A DNA stretch of 61,402 nucleotides, taken from positions 1 to 61,402 of the forward strand of contig NZ_JAXMJI010000103.1 of assembly GCF_034376665.1 (NCBI RefSeq). Direction: 5' to 3'. This document shows, in pieces, positions 53,045-60,962 of the stretch (the first letter of the stretch is position 1; each line of letters starts with the position of its first letter). The notes under the pieces were generated by a model. That model was not told the DNA's origin, did no database searches, and saw only the letters and a list, made by a program, of their open reading frames with translations. The position numbers and the translations under genes are program-made. Source of the DNA: Allopontixanthobacter sp034376665 (GTDB lineage Bacteria > Pseudomonadota > Alphaproteobacteria > Sphingomonadales > Sphingomonadaceae).

Positions 53045-53719
53045 ATGAACATTACCAACTCTACTTTTCGTCTATCGCCAGCACGCAAGCTCTGGCGCGT
53101 TGCACTCGCAGGTGCCGCGGCTCTTGCCGTGCCCGTAGCCGTGCTGGTCCCCGCAGCGCCGGTGGCAGCACAGAGCCAGTTGGGCAGTGCGGTCGAGGCG
53201 ATTCGCGGCATCTCCACGATGAAGGCCGATTTCGTCCAGACCGACCGTCAGGGTCGGTCGGTTTCCGGCGTCATGACGCTGAAACGGCCAGGCAAGATAC
53301 GCTTCGAATACCAGAAAGACGTCAATATGCTGATCGTCTCGAACGGCAAGTCGCTGACGATGGTGGATTACGATGTGAACCAGGTCCAGCGCTGGCCGAT
53401 CAAGGATTCGCCGCTCGGTGCCTTGCTCGATCCGAACCGCGATATTGCCAAATACGGCAAGCTGATACCGACCGGCAATTCCGACGTGATCAGCGTGGAA
53501 GTGCGCGATCCCAAGCGCCCCGAATATGGGGTGATCACCATGATCTTCATTCGCAACGCTTCGGCACCGGGCGGCTGGCAGCTGACCAACTGGGTTGCCC
53601 TGGATTCGCAGAACAATCGCACCACGGTCAAGCTCAGGAATCATCGCTACGGGGTGGCAGTGAACGACAAGAGCTTCACTTACCGCGATCCGCGCCAGAC
53701 GACTCGTCGGCCCCGGTGA
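53045..53719 (+). CDS. lolA: Outer-membrane lipoprotein carrier protein LolA family
   Basis: 224 residues. Long signal peptide (about 1-42, hydrophobic run ALAGAAALAVPVAVLVPAAPVAAQ). The mature part has the LolA pattern: IRGISTMKADFVQTDRQGRSVSGVMTLKRPGKIRFEYQKDVNMLIVSNGKSLTMVD. LolA carries lipoproteins from the LolCDE transporter to LolB across the periplasm. This start gives a 21-residue hydrophobic core; the in-frame start further upstream (52949) falls inside rpmG and is unlikely. Confidence 0.9.
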   Translation: MNITNSTFRLSPARKLWRVALAGAAALAVPVAVLVPAAPVAAQSQLGSAVEAIRGISTMKADFVQTDRQGRSVSGVMTLKRPGKIRFEYQKDVNMLIVSNGKSLTMVDYDVNQVQRWPIKDSPLGALLDPNRDIAKYGKLIPTGNSDVISVEVRDPKRPEYGVITMIFIRNASAPGGWQLTNWVALDSQNNRTTVKLRNHRYGVAVNDKSFTYRDPRQTTRRPR

Positions 53720-53892
53720 ACATTTTACCGGTGCGGCGTTGTAGAAATGCGACAGAACGCTCGCATTGTTCATTGGCGAGCAAGCCGGAACCGACTATTT
53801 TATGAATACGAGGTGGCTGACGGCGGGTTTCCCCCCTGTTGTCCTGCTGTCATCGAGGCCGCACTCGTACAAGCGTGACGAACGCTAAATAG

Positions 53893-53933
53893 GAAACCCT
53901 CGTGCCAATGCCCCCGGCGCGGGGGTTTCTTAT
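53893..53933 (+). terminator. Terminator-like hairpin downstream of lolA
   Basis: An outer stem GAAACCC (53893-53899)/GGGTTTC (53923-53929) can enclose an inner CCCCC (53911-53915)/GGGGG (53921-53925) stem, and the pairing shares its right arm, so two forms are possible. It is followed by TTTCTTATT. It lies about 170 bp past the lolA stop, so it may also belong to a small non-coding transcript. Confidence 0.5.
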
Positions 53934-54030
53934 TGGGGTCTGGTCTGCTCTCGCGGCCGCTTCGCTGCGCGAACGCCTCCGAGGGGGCGGCCTGACCGGC
54001 CGGCGCGCGGTCGCGCTTGGGCTGCCACGC

Positions 54031-54049
54031 CCTTTGGGGCAACCAAAGG
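54031..54049. repeat. 7-bp inverted repeat, possible REP-like element
   Basis: CCTTTGG (54031-54037), 5-nt loop, CCAAAGG (54043-54049), with GC-rich flanks. Located 52 bp before the ExoIII gene. Confidence 0.4.
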
Positions 54050-54101
54050 AATGGACCCAAAGCAATAGACAGTGCGGCGCCTGCCCCCTATCCCCGCGCC
54101 C

Positions 54102-54896
54102 ATGATCAAGATCGCTACCTGGAACATCAATTCGGTCCGCCTGCGGATGCCGATCGTCGAGCGGTTCCTGACCGAGCAGGCGCCCGACGTGCTGTGCCTG
54201 CAGGAAATCAAGACGGTGGCGGAAACCTTTCCTTACGAAGCCTTCGCGGCGCTGGGGTACACCCACAATGCGGTGCACGGGCAGAAGGGGTATCACGGCG
54301 TGGCCACCGTCAGCCGGATCCCGCTGAGGGAAGTGACCCGCAACGATTGGCAGGACAATGGCGAGGCGCGCCATGTCGGGGTGGAATTGCTCGGTCCAGG
54401 CCGGGGGATGCTGCTGGAAAATGTCTATGTCCCCGCGGGCGGTGATATTCCCGACCGCGTCCAGAACAGCAAATTCGGCCAGAAACTCGATTTCCTCGAA
54501 CGGATGACCCGCTGGGCCGAAGCGGTCTCCGGCCCGACCCTGATCGTCGGCGATTTCAACATCGCACCGCTGGAATGCGACGTGTGGAACCACAAGCAAT
54601 TGCTGAAAGTGGTCAGCCATACCCCGCTTGAGGTCGAGACACTGAAGCGGTTTCAGGACGCGCATGGCTGGGTCGATCTCGGCCGCAGGCATATCCTCGA
54701 CCCGGAACGCTATTTCAGCTGGTGGAGCTACCGCTCGAAGGATTGGCGGGCCAACGACCGGGGGCGCAGGCTCGACCATATGTGGGCCAGCCCTGAGTTG
54801 GCGGCAGCCTCGGTGGGCCATCACGTGCATGAGGATTGCCGCGGCTGGGAGCAGCCGTCCGACCATGTCCCGCTGGTGACGGAGTTCGATCTCTGA
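54102..54896 (+). CDS. xthA: Exodeoxyribonuclease III (AP endonuclease)
   Basis: 264 residues. The metal-binding Glu is in LQEIKT (~34), the GDFNIAPLECDVWN motif (~153) carries active-site Asp and Asn, and PSDHVPLV with the catalytic His is at the C-terminus. ExoIII removes damaged 3' ends and cleaves at abasic sites in base-excision repair. Start 54102 gives the usual MIKIATWNINSVRLR. ribA follows and overlaps or abuts it. Confidence 0.95.
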   Translation: MIKIATWNINSVRLRMPIVERFLTEQAPDVLCLQEIKTVAETFPYEAFAALGYTHNAVHGQKGYHGVATVSRIPLREVTRNDWQDNGEARHVGVELLGPGRGMLLENVYVPAGGDIPDRVQNSKFGQKLDFLERMTRWAEAVSGPTLIVGDFNIAPLECDVWNHKQLLKVVSHTPLEVETLKRFQDAHGWVDLGRRHILDPERYFSWWSYRSKDWRANDRGRRLDHMWASPELAAASVGHHVHEDCRGWEQPSDHVPLVTEFDL

Positions 54897-54931
54897 GCGC
54901 AGCCCCGCCTCTTCCTTCTCCGGCCCGGCGG

Positions 54932-55969
54932 GTGGCGCAGGCGATCGATGCCTTGCGCCACGGCTGGCCGCTGCGGATGGAAGGCGGGCCGGTGTTGCTG
55001 CCGGTTGAAACCGCGATCGATGCACGGGCGCAGAGCGGGCGAATGTTGATTTCCTCCGCCCGCGCCGCGACGCTCAAACTGGTCAACCAGCGCGAGGCGG
55101 CCGCGCCGCACGCGCCGGTGCTGATCCACGGGGCGGAGCCGTTCACCCTTGCCGCTGCCCGCCCGATTGCCGATCCCGCGCTCGATCTGGCCAGCCCGCT
55201 GAAAGGCCCCTTCAAGGCCGACGCGATCGAGTGGGGAGCGGCAGCGGAAGCGGCGCTAGAACTGGCGCGGCTCGCCGGTATCCTGCCCGCCTTTCTGGTC
55301 GATCCCGTTAGTATCGGCGAGGCGCAGACGGTCGCACCCGGCGATCTGGCGCATTGGTCCGACACTGCAAAGCTGACCATCGCGACCCGCGCGCGCCTGC
55401 CGATTGCCGCCTGTGAAGACACCGAAATCGTTGCCTTTCGCAGCGCCGACGACACCCGCGAACACATCGCGCTGGTGATCGGCACCCAGATGACCGGGCG
55501 GGCGCCGCTGGTCCGGCTGCATTCGGAATGCCTGACCGGCGATATTCTGGGCAGCCTGAAATGCGATTGCGGCCCGCAGCTGGATGCCGCGCTGGCGGCC
55601 ATGGCGCAGGAAGCGCGCGGCGGCGGCTGGGGCGTGCTGCTGTATATGCGGCAGGAAGGGCGCGGCATCGGGCTGGTCAACAAACTGCGAGCCTACCGGT
55701 TGCAGGATCAGGGCTTCGACACCGTCGAGGCGAACCAGCGGCTCGGCTTGCCCGACGAAGCGCGTGATTTCGGCACAGCCGCGCGGATGCTTGAACTGCT
55801 GGGTGTGAGGGACGTCCGACTGATGACCAACAATCTGCGCAAGGTGGTGGCTCTCGAACAAGCCGGTGTCCGGGTCATCGAACGGGTGCAGCATCAATTG
55901 CCCGCCAACCCGCACAGCGCCCGCTATCTGGGCACCAAGCGCGACCGCTCAGGTCATTTGCTCGATTAA
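54932..55969 (+). CDS. ribA: GTP cyclohydrolase II
   Basis: 345 residues from GTG at 54932. The C-terminal catalytic domain has the three zinc cysteines in HSECLTGDILGSLKCDCGPQL, then YMRQEGRGIGLVNKLRAY and RLMTNNLRKVVALE. It opens GTP to the first riboflavin intermediate. The N-terminal ~140 residues keep the shape of a DHBP-synthase-like domain but lack its catalytic motifs. The start is uncertain: no ATG is available; the frame is open upstream to a TTG at 54836 inside xthA, and the residues just before 54932 (SPARR) look family-like. Its stop shares TTAA with psd. Confidence 0.9.
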   Translation: MAQAIDALRHGWPLRMEGGPVLLPVETAIDARAQSGRMLISSARAATLKLVNQREAAAPHAPVLIHGAEPFTLAAARPIADPALDLASPLKGPFKADAIEWGAAAEAALELARLAGILPAFLVDPVSIGEAQTVAPGDLAHWSDTAKLTIATRARLPIAACEDTEIVAFRSADDTREHIALVIGTQMTGRAPLVRLHSECLTGDILGSLKCDCGPQLDAALAAMAQEARGGGWGVLLYMRQEGRGIGLVNKLRAYRLQDQGFDTVEANQRLGLPDEARDFGTAARMLELLGVRDVRLMTNNLRKVVALEQAGVRVIERVQHQLPANPHSARYLGTKRDRSGHLLD

Positions 55970-56823
55970 CCGGGTGTGATTTTCCGCGCGAGGGCCTGCC
56001 CCATGCGGACGGTATCCAGCGGTTTCAGCCCATCCAGCCATTCGATCCTGCCGGGCTCGAACAGCAGCACCACGGTCGATCCGAGCAGGAACCGGCCCAT
56101 TTCCGCGCCGGCTTCCAACTGCGGTGCGTCGCCCCCGGAATAGCGCGTTCGGATTACCCGCTTGCCATGCGGCGTGACGGGGCCAGACCATACGGTCTCG
56201 ATATTGGCAACGATCATCGCGCCCACCATCACGCTGGCAACCGCGCCCTCGGCCGTGTTGAAGATGGAGGCCAGACGCTCGTTACGGGCAAACAGGCGGG
56301 AGACGGCGGCGGCGGTCACGGTGTTGACGGAAAACAGCGCGCCGGGAATGTAGGTGGTCTCCCTCAGGGTTCCCGTGACCGGCATATGGACGCGGTGATA
56401 ATCGCTGGGGGACAGGTAGATGGTGATGAAATGGCCGCCGTCGAACCGGGCGGCCAGTTCGGCATCGCCGCCAATCAGTTCCTCGGCGGTGTAGCTTTGC
56501 CCCTTGGCCTGCACGATCCGGCCTCCCTCGATCCGGCCAAGCTGGCTGATCGCCCCGTCCGCCGGACTGACGATATAGGCGTCGCTATCCGCAATCGGGC
56601 GCGCGCCGGGTTTCAGCGCGCGGGTGAAAAAATCGTTGAAGGTCGGATAATCGGCGGCGGGCAATTCGGCCTGGTCCATGTCCACCCCATAGGCGCGGAT
56701 GAACCGCCGGATCAGCGCATCCTTGAGCCGCCGGTTCCGGCCCCGCGCGATCATCCCCGCCGCTCGCGACAGCGCGTGCTGGGGCGCAAGATGCTGCAAC
56801 CAGATGAAAGGGGAAATGGCCAT
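55966..56823 (-). CDS. psd: Phosphatidylserine decarboxylase
   Basis: 285 residues. The proenzyme self-cleaves at the LGST motif (~Gly246-Ser247, in GRFLLGSTVVLLFEPG) to make the pyruvoyl group. DYHRVHMPVTGTLRETTYIPGALFSVN and VSPADGAI are typical. It makes phosphatidylethanolamine in the inner membrane. The ATG at 56823 (MAISPFIWLQ) fits Psd N-termini; the 41-residue upstream extension is spurious. A phosphatidylserine synthase gene is not in the window. Confidence 0.92.
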   Translation of the reverse strand: MAISPFIWLQHLAPQHALSRAAGMIARGRNRRLKDALIRRFIRAYGVDMDQAELPAADYPTFNDFFTRALKPGARPIADSDAYIVSPADGAISQLGRIEGGRIVQAKGQSYTAEELIGGDAELAARFDGGHFITIYLSPSDYHRVHMPVTGTLRETTYIPGALFSVNTVTAAAVSRLFARNERLASIFNTAEGAVASVMVGAMIVANIETVWSGPVTPHGKRVIRTRYSGGDAPQLEAGAEMGRFLLGSTVVLLFEPGRIEWLDGLKPLDTVRMGQALARKITPG

Positions 56824-56873
56824 GCCCCCTGCCCTATCGGCCTGCCCCGGCAAGCTCAATCCTTTAGACGGGT

Positions 56874-57866
56874 TCAGCGCCGTTCGAAGGCCTTCAGACC
56901 AGTGCCCAGAGTGTTGGCCCCTATGGCCAGCTGCGCGCCCGACCAATCGGCCACGAAGACCGTGCTGCGGCGCACCGACGGCGCGAGACGGGCATCGTTT
57001 CCGGCAATCTCCAGCCCGTCGGAGTCGTGCAACCTGTCTTCCGCGCCGATTGCGATGAAGGCCGAGTAGTTCTCCTTGCTCTGCCCCTGGACGAACCAGT
57101 TGTCGGTAATCCGGCCCGTGGCCCCGGCGGGCAGGTCGATCATGTAATTGGTGTGCTGCCCCGCACTGTCGTCGAAGCTGGAGGAGGCGATATCCACCCG
57201 GGCGGCGCGCGCCTTTACATAATGGCCGCCGCGGCCCTTCTCGAACCGGCTGCGGGTGACGCGCAGATGGCCGTAATCGCCCACATAGACCGAATGCGCA
57301 CAGCCGCCCGCTCCCTCGCAGGTGCCGAGGCCGGAGAAGGTGGATGTGTCGATCACGATCCGGCCATTCTGGTCATCGCCCGACAGGATGCCTTGCTGGC
57401 TGTCGGTAAACCAGCTTTGCGCGACGGTGAGGTTTCCCCGCTCCAGCCGGATGCCCGCGCCGTTGAAATCGGGCACTGCCATTCCCCGGAACACGATACC
57501 TGAGACACTGGCGTCACGCCCGCGCAACACCAGCGCCGCCTTGCCTTCGCACGTAACGCTGTCGAAAATCACACTGCCCGGCTCGGCCGCACGATAGGAA
57601 ATCGAGCCGGCGGTCTGGACCGCGCATTGGCGGTAGGTGCCCGGTGCGATGACGATGGTGCCGCTGCCATTGCCGATGGCGTTTACCGCCAGCTGCAGAG
57701 CCGCGAAACTGCTGCCCGTTTCGGCTATCGAGAAGGGTGCCGAAGATTGCGCCAAAACGGCAGCGAGCGGAATGGCGGCAAGGGCAAGGGCAGCGCAAAT
57801 CCCGCCCACTGGGGAGAACGGGCCTTGAGGAAAGCCCCGGTGGGCAGTGATGGTCAAGGACGCCAT
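56874..57866 (-). CDS. Secreted right-handed parallel beta-helix protein
   Basis: 330 residues. N-terminal signal peptide (hydrophobic ICAALALAAIPLAAVLAQ), then AALQLAVNAIGNGSGTIVIAPGTYRQCAV typical of pectate-lyase-like beta-helix starts, and successive imperfect rungs containing GIVFRGMAV, GIRLERGNLTVAQSWFTDSQQGI and LRVTRSRFEKGRGGHYVKA. No catalytic motif of a known polysaccharidase is visible, so the binding substrate or role is unknown. Its start overlaps the 3' end of the upstream small membrane gene by 13 bp. Confidence 0.8.
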   Translation of the reverse strand: MASLTITAHRGFPQGPFSPVGGICAALALAAIPLAAVLAQSSAPFSIAETGSSFAALQLAVNAIGNGSGTIVIAPGTYRQCAVQTAGSISYRAAEPGSVIFDSVTCEGKAALVLRGRDASVSGIVFRGMAVPDFNGAGIRLERGNLTVAQSWFTDSQQGILSGDDQNGRIVIDTSTFSGLGTCEGAGGCAHSVYVGDYGHLRVTRSRFEKGRGGHYVKARAARVDIASSSFDDSAGQHTNYMIDLPAGATGRITDNWFVQGQSKENYSAFIAIGAEDRLHDSDGLEIAGNDARLAPSVRRSTVFVADWSGAQLAIGANTLGTGLKAFERR

Positions 57867-58111
57867 TTCCAACCGCCTTCGGTGCGGCGTTTGACGATCA
57901 TCAGAAACGGGATCGTGACGAGGAAAATCAGCGCTACTCCCGCGGCAATGCCGGAATCGCCGAGCGAACTCATGAACACGCCAATGCCGATCACCAGAGC
58001 CATGTAGGACAGCAGCAAGGCCCATCCCTGCCATGCAATCGGCAGACCGGCGCCGTAACCCAATTTCTTGGGTGCAAACCAATATCCGGGTTCAAGAAAC
58101 TTATGCAGCAT
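57854..58111 (-). CDS. 85-residue two-TM membrane protein
   Basis: Two membrane helices: GWALLLSYMALVIGIGVFMSSL (~28-50) and GIAAGVALIFLVTIPFLMIV (~53-73), with a tryptophan-rich N-terminus and a basic C-terminal KRRTEGGWKWRP. GGAG sits 11 nt upstream of the ATG (AAAGGAGAAAATCCCG). No domain is known to me. Third gene of the SPFH/RHH/2TM unit; its start overlaps the RHH gene end by 11 bp, and its end overlaps the beta-helix start. Confidence 0.7.
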   Translation of the reverse strand: MLHKFLEPGYWFAPKKLGYGAGLPIAWQGWALLLSYMALVIGIGVFMSSLGDSGIAAGVALIFLVTIPFLMIVKRRTEGGWKWRP

Positions 58112-58313
58112 CGGGATTTTCTCCTTTCCTTCCGGGCGGGCGGCCGCGCCGAGGCTGTCGTGCATCTGCGACCTGGATGCCGCGCTTGTCCAAAGCTTCG
58201 CGCAGCAGCATCTCGATCTGGGCGTTGGCCGAACGCAGCTCGGCCGCCGCCAACCGCTCGATCGCGGCATGGACTGCCGGATCGAGCCTGAGGGCAAAGG
58301 CCTTTTTGGACAT
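58101..58313 (-). CDS. Small ribbon-helix-helix (Arc-type) DNA-binding protein
   Basis: 70 residues. KAFALRLDPAVHAAIERLAAAELRSANAQIEMLLREAL fits the RHH pattern (beta-strand FALRLD, helix HAAIERLA, helix ANAQIEMLLREAL) of Arc/MetJ/CopG regulators. The Arg/Pro/Gly tail is DNA- or nucleic-acid-friendly. RHH proteins commonly autoregulate their own operon, and a near-perfect palindrome lies in this operon's promoter. Overlaps the 2TM gene by 11 bp and follows the SPFH gene by 18 bp. Confidence 0.8.
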   Translation of the reverse strand: MSKKAFALRLDPAVHAAIERLAAAELRSANAQIEMLLREALDKRGIQVADARQPRRGRPPGRKGENPDAA

Positions 58314-58331
58314 AGTTCAGCCTGCCCGCGC

Positions 58332-59255
58332 TCAGTAGAGCGAGCCGGCATTGACCACAGGGTGCGTCTCGCGTTCGCTGCACAGCACCACCAGCAGGTT
58401 GGAGACCATCGCCGCGCGGCGCTCGTCGTCGAGTTCGACAATGCCGTCAGCACTCAGCTTGTTCAGCGCATCCTCGACCATGCCGACCGCGCCGAGCACG
58501 ATCTTGGCCCGCGCGGCGATGATCGCGTCCGCTTGCTGGCGTTTCAGCATCGCGCTGGCAATTTCGGAGGCGTAGGCCAGATGCGTCAGGCCCGCTTCGT
58601 CCACCACGATCCCGGCGACGGCAAGCCGGTCGTTCAGTTCTTCGAGCAGTTCGCGGTTGATCACATCCGCCCCGCCGCGCAGCGTAACCGCTTCGCCCTC
58701 GAAATCGTCATAGGGATGGCGCGCGCCGACGGTTCGCAGGCCGGCTTCGATCTGGATGCTGACGAATTCCTTGTAATCGTCAACATCGAAGCTGGCCTGC
58801 GCAGTGTCCTGCACCCGCCACACCACGTTGCAGGCGATCTCGATCGGATTGCCGCGCAGATCGTTGATCTTCACCCGGTCGGAATGGACGTTGTGCGCGC
58901 GTGCCGACAGTTTCTTGCGCATCATCCACGGCCAGATCCAGCGCAGCCCCTCGGTCCGTTCGCTTCCGCGGTATTCGCCGAACAGCGTGATCACCGCCGC
59001 CTGGTTGGGCTGGATCATGAAGAACCCGCTGGCGAGTATCAGGATGCCCAACAGCGAGCCGATCATGGTGCCGACAAAGATCAGCTTGTCGGCTTTGGTC
59101 GCCCCGTATTGCGGCACGCCGCCAATAACCGCCCATGCCGCCAGACTTGCGGCGATCAATAGGATCACGAGAAAAATATAACCGCTATAGGTGGTCGCGC
59201 CCCTCTCGCGGCTGACGTTCATCTTGCCCCGGTGGCCCCCGTTTTCAACCGACAT
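58332..59255 (-). CDS. SPFH/band-7 family membrane protein
   Basis: 307 residues. Two N-terminal helices (about 24-47 and 58-80) anchor it; the SPFH domain follows from QPNQAAVITLFGEYRGSERTEGLRWIWPWM and includes VNRELLEELNDRLAVAGIVVDEAGLTHLAYASEIASAMLKRQQADAIIAARAKIVLGAV, typical of the stomatin/prohibitin group. Its C-terminal coiled-coil is short. SPFH proteins form ring or cage oligomers that organise membranes and proteases, but there is no adjacent NfeD-type partner or protease here. First gene of the RHH operon. Confidence 0.85.
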   Translation of the reverse strand: MSVENGGHRGKMNVSRERGATTYSGYIFLVILLIAASLAAWAVIGGVPQYGATKADKLIFVGTMIGSLLGILILASGFFMIQPNQAAVITLFGEYRGSERTEGLRWIWPWMMRKKLSARAHNVHSDRVKINDLRGNPIEIACNVVWRVQDTAQASFDVDDYKEFVSIQIEAGLRTVGARHPYDDFEGEAVTLRGGADVINRELLEELNDRLAVAGIVVDEAGLTHLAYASEIASAMLKRQQADAIIAARAKIVLGAVGMVEDALNKLSADGIVELDDERRAAMVSNLLVVLCSERETHPVVNAGSLY

Positions 59256-59269
59256 AACGAATCTCCTTC

Positions 59270-59315
59270 GATATAATTATGATATCATATTTATATCAGA
59301 AGAAGAGATTGTCAA
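59270..59315 (-). promoter_or_regulatory. Promoter with 28-bp near-perfect palindrome in front of the SPFH operon
   Basis: On the minus strand TTGACA (59315-59310) is a perfect -35. The following 28 bp, 59297-59270, form a palindrome with arms GATATAATTATGAT and ATCATATTTATATC (plus strand), one mismatched pair, centred at 59283/59284. It covers the -10 region (candidates TATAAA at 14 nt, TATGAT at 20 nt spacing) and ends at the AAGGAG Shine-Dalgarno. A repressor bound here would block both promoter and ribosome access. Confidence 0.7.
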
Positions 59316-59324
59316 TCGCCGTGT

Positions 59325-59768
59325 TCAATGCCGCCGGATTACCGCCAGGAACGCGTCTCCATAGGCTTCCAGCTTCTTCGCGCCGACGCCGCCGATCGTG
59401 CCCAGTTCGGACAGGCTTGAAGGCCGCGCGCTGGCCATTTCGCGCAAGGTCGCGTCGTGGAAGATGACATAGGGCGGCATCTGTGCCTCCGCCGCCAGAT
59501 CGCGGCGCAGTTCGCGCAAAGCCTCGAACAGGGGATCGCCGACCGGATTGGCGACCGCGGCGCCGCGTCTCCGGCCCCGTTCGCGGGGCGGAGCCAGGAC
59601 GATCTCGACTGTCTCCTCGCCTTTCAGGATCGCGCGCGCATTGCCGCCAAGCGCGAGCCCGCCATGTTCGGTGGCAACCAGCGCCCCCCGAGCCTGCAAC
59701 GCGCGGGACAGGGGCTGGAGCAGCGCCGCCTCGCTCTCGCTGACAATGCCGAACACGCTCAATCGGTC
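59325..59768 (-). CDS. recQ: RecQ DNA helicase, C-terminal fragment (5' part lost at the junction)
   Basis: About 150 codons visible, ending at the natural stop. HDRLSVFGI, then SRALQARGALVATEHGGLALGGNARAIL is the winged-helix (RQC) end, and DPLFEALRELRRDLAAEAQMPPYVIFHDATLREMASARPSSLSELGTIGGVGAKKLEAYGDAFLAVIRRH is the HRDC domain. The helicase domains that should be encoded at higher coordinates are missing; instead the sequence changes to actinobacterial DNA. The frame stays open into foreign sequence to 59834 by chance. Confidence 0.85.
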   Translation of the reverse strand, partial: DRLSVFGIVSESEAALLQPLSRALQARGALVATEHGGLALGGNARAILKGEETVEIVLAPPRERGRRRGAAVANPVGDPLFEALRELRRDLAAEAQMPPYVIFHDATLREMASARPSSLSELGTIGGVGAKKLEAYGDAFLAVIRRH

Positions 59769-59776
59769 ATGACCGC
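59756..59776. other. Junction between alphaproteobacterial and actinobacterial-like DNA
   Basis: To the left the sequence codes RecQ on the minus strand with a mixed GC third position. To the right it codes the C-terminal part of a TetR regulator on the plus strand with nearly all G/C third positions, and both genes lack their N-terminal-coding parts here. The exact point cannot be fixed because GGTCATGACCG (near 59765-59775) fits both frames. Confidence 0.8.
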
Positions 59777-60095
59777 GCTGGCGGACTCGCTCGTCGCGTT
59801 CAACACCTTCCCGGACTCCGAGACCCAGGTGCACCGCCTGCGGATGGGACTACTGCTCGGGGTGGACGAACTCCAGGCCCATTCGACGCTGATGTACGCG
59901 GACTGGCGGAGGGCCGTCGCGGAGTTCGTGGCCGCGCGTCGCGGGGAGACCGTGCACGATCTGATCCCGGCCGCCACGGCTCACGCCGCGCTCGGGATCG
60001 CACTCTCGGCGTACCGGCGCTGGGTCGACGAGCCCGACGCCGACCAGGCCCGGCTCCACGAACTCCTCAGGCAGGGGACGTGCATCCTCGCCTGA
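59769..60095 (+). CDS. TetR-family regulator, C-terminal fragment
   Basis: About 108 codons of ligand-binding domain: LADSLVAFNTFPDSETQVHRLRMGLLLGVDELQAHSTLMYADWRRAVAEFVAARRG, a pattern common in actinobacterial TetR proteins, ending in TAHAALGIALSAYRRW. The DNA-binding N-terminus is missing because the junction falls at its left edge. Frame is open across the junction; the natural stop is at 60093-60095. Confidence 0.72.
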   Translation: MTALADSLVAFNTFPDSETQVHRLRMGLLLGVDELQAHSTLMYADWRRAVAEFVAARRGETVHDLIPAATAHAALGIALSAYRRWVDEPDADQARLHELLRQGTCILA

Positions 60096-60117
60096 GGCCG
60101 GACGAAGAGCCCGGACA

Positions 60118-60822
60118 TCACACCTGGCGAGCGGCGATCCCGTTCAGCACCTCGGCGAGCTGTTCGGGGATGGACACCATGGCCATGTGCCCTGAGTCGA
60201 GGAACACCGTGCCACCGCCGACCAGGTCGGCGGAACGAGCCTGCAGTTCAGGCGTGTAGCACGTGTCGCGGGTGAGCCGGATATAGGTCCGGGGCACGTC
60301 CACGGCCAGGCCACTGAGATCAACGGGTTCCGACAACAGGGCCGCGGCGTCCTCGACCACCTGCCCGATGGTCCACTGCGTCTGCTCCGGGGTCATGTCG
60401 TTGCACAGCATCGCGGGGACGGCGGCGGGGTCCTGGCGGTAGACGCCGCCGTCGAGTGACGCCTCGACCGCCTCACGCACCCCCGGGTCGATCTCGTCCA
60501 GGACCCTGGAACCGTCGGGAGGGACGACCGCCGAGAGGAACACCACGTGCGCGACCCGCTCCGACAACTCCGCGAGCACCCGCGGAACGGAGACCCCGGC
60601 GAAGGAGTGCGCCACCAGGACGATGTCGCTGAGCCCCGAGTCGACGGCATCCGCGACGATCGCCGCCGCGCAGTCGTCCAGGGTCACCGAGCGCAGGTCG
60701 ACATGGGCGCGGGCTCCCCGCCCGGGGAGGTCCACCGCCACTGCCGGCCCGTTCAGGTGCGGGATCAGCCGCTCCCAGCTGGTCGCACCCATCCCCGCAC
60801 CGTGCACAAGAAGAAACGACAT
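60118..60822 (-). CDS. Alpha/beta hydrolase, methyl-esterase/hydroxynitrile-lyase-like
   Basis: 234 residues. Oxyanion HGAGMGATSWERL (~7-19), nucleophile elbow AHSFAG (Ser ~72), Asp and the C-terminal DSGHMAMVSIPEQLAEVL with the triad His. The layout matches plant salicylate esterase and hydroxynitrile-lyase-like hydrolases common in actinobacteria. High GC third positions match the flanking segment, not the chromosome to the left. Its substrate is unknown. Confidence 0.82.
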   Translation of the reverse strand: MSFLLVHGAGMGATSWERLIPHLNGPAVAVDLPGRGARAHVDLRSVTLDDCAAAIVADAVDSGLSDIVLVAHSFAGVSVPRVLAELSERVAHVVFLSAVVPPDGSRVLDEIDPGVREAVEASLDGGVYRQDPAAVPAMLCNDMTPEQTQWTIGQVVEDAAALLSEPVDLSGLAVDVPRTYIRLTRDTCYTPELQARSADLVGGGTVFLDSGHMAMVSIPEQLAEVLNGIAARQV

Positions 60823-60962
60823 CAGGACCCCGATCGAAGCATCGAACCAACTTCAGTTTTGACGACCCTAGGGCCGCCGCGGTGTGATGGCAACCACTCA
60901 CCGTCGTGGCTATCGCGCGCGTGCCGCTCATGCCGAACTTACTGGCGGGTAACCTCTCCGCC

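Larger units (their letters stand above)
53720..54101. other. Intergenic region with terminator and repeat-like GC-rich stretch
   Basis: No gene seen. It holds a terminator-like hairpin (53893-53933), a GC-rich stretch of G/C runs (about 53940-54030) and the inverted repeat at 54031-54049. The segment resembles short intergenic repeats found in sphingomonad genomes and may be a REP-type element, but I cannot confirm copy number. Confidence 0.5.
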
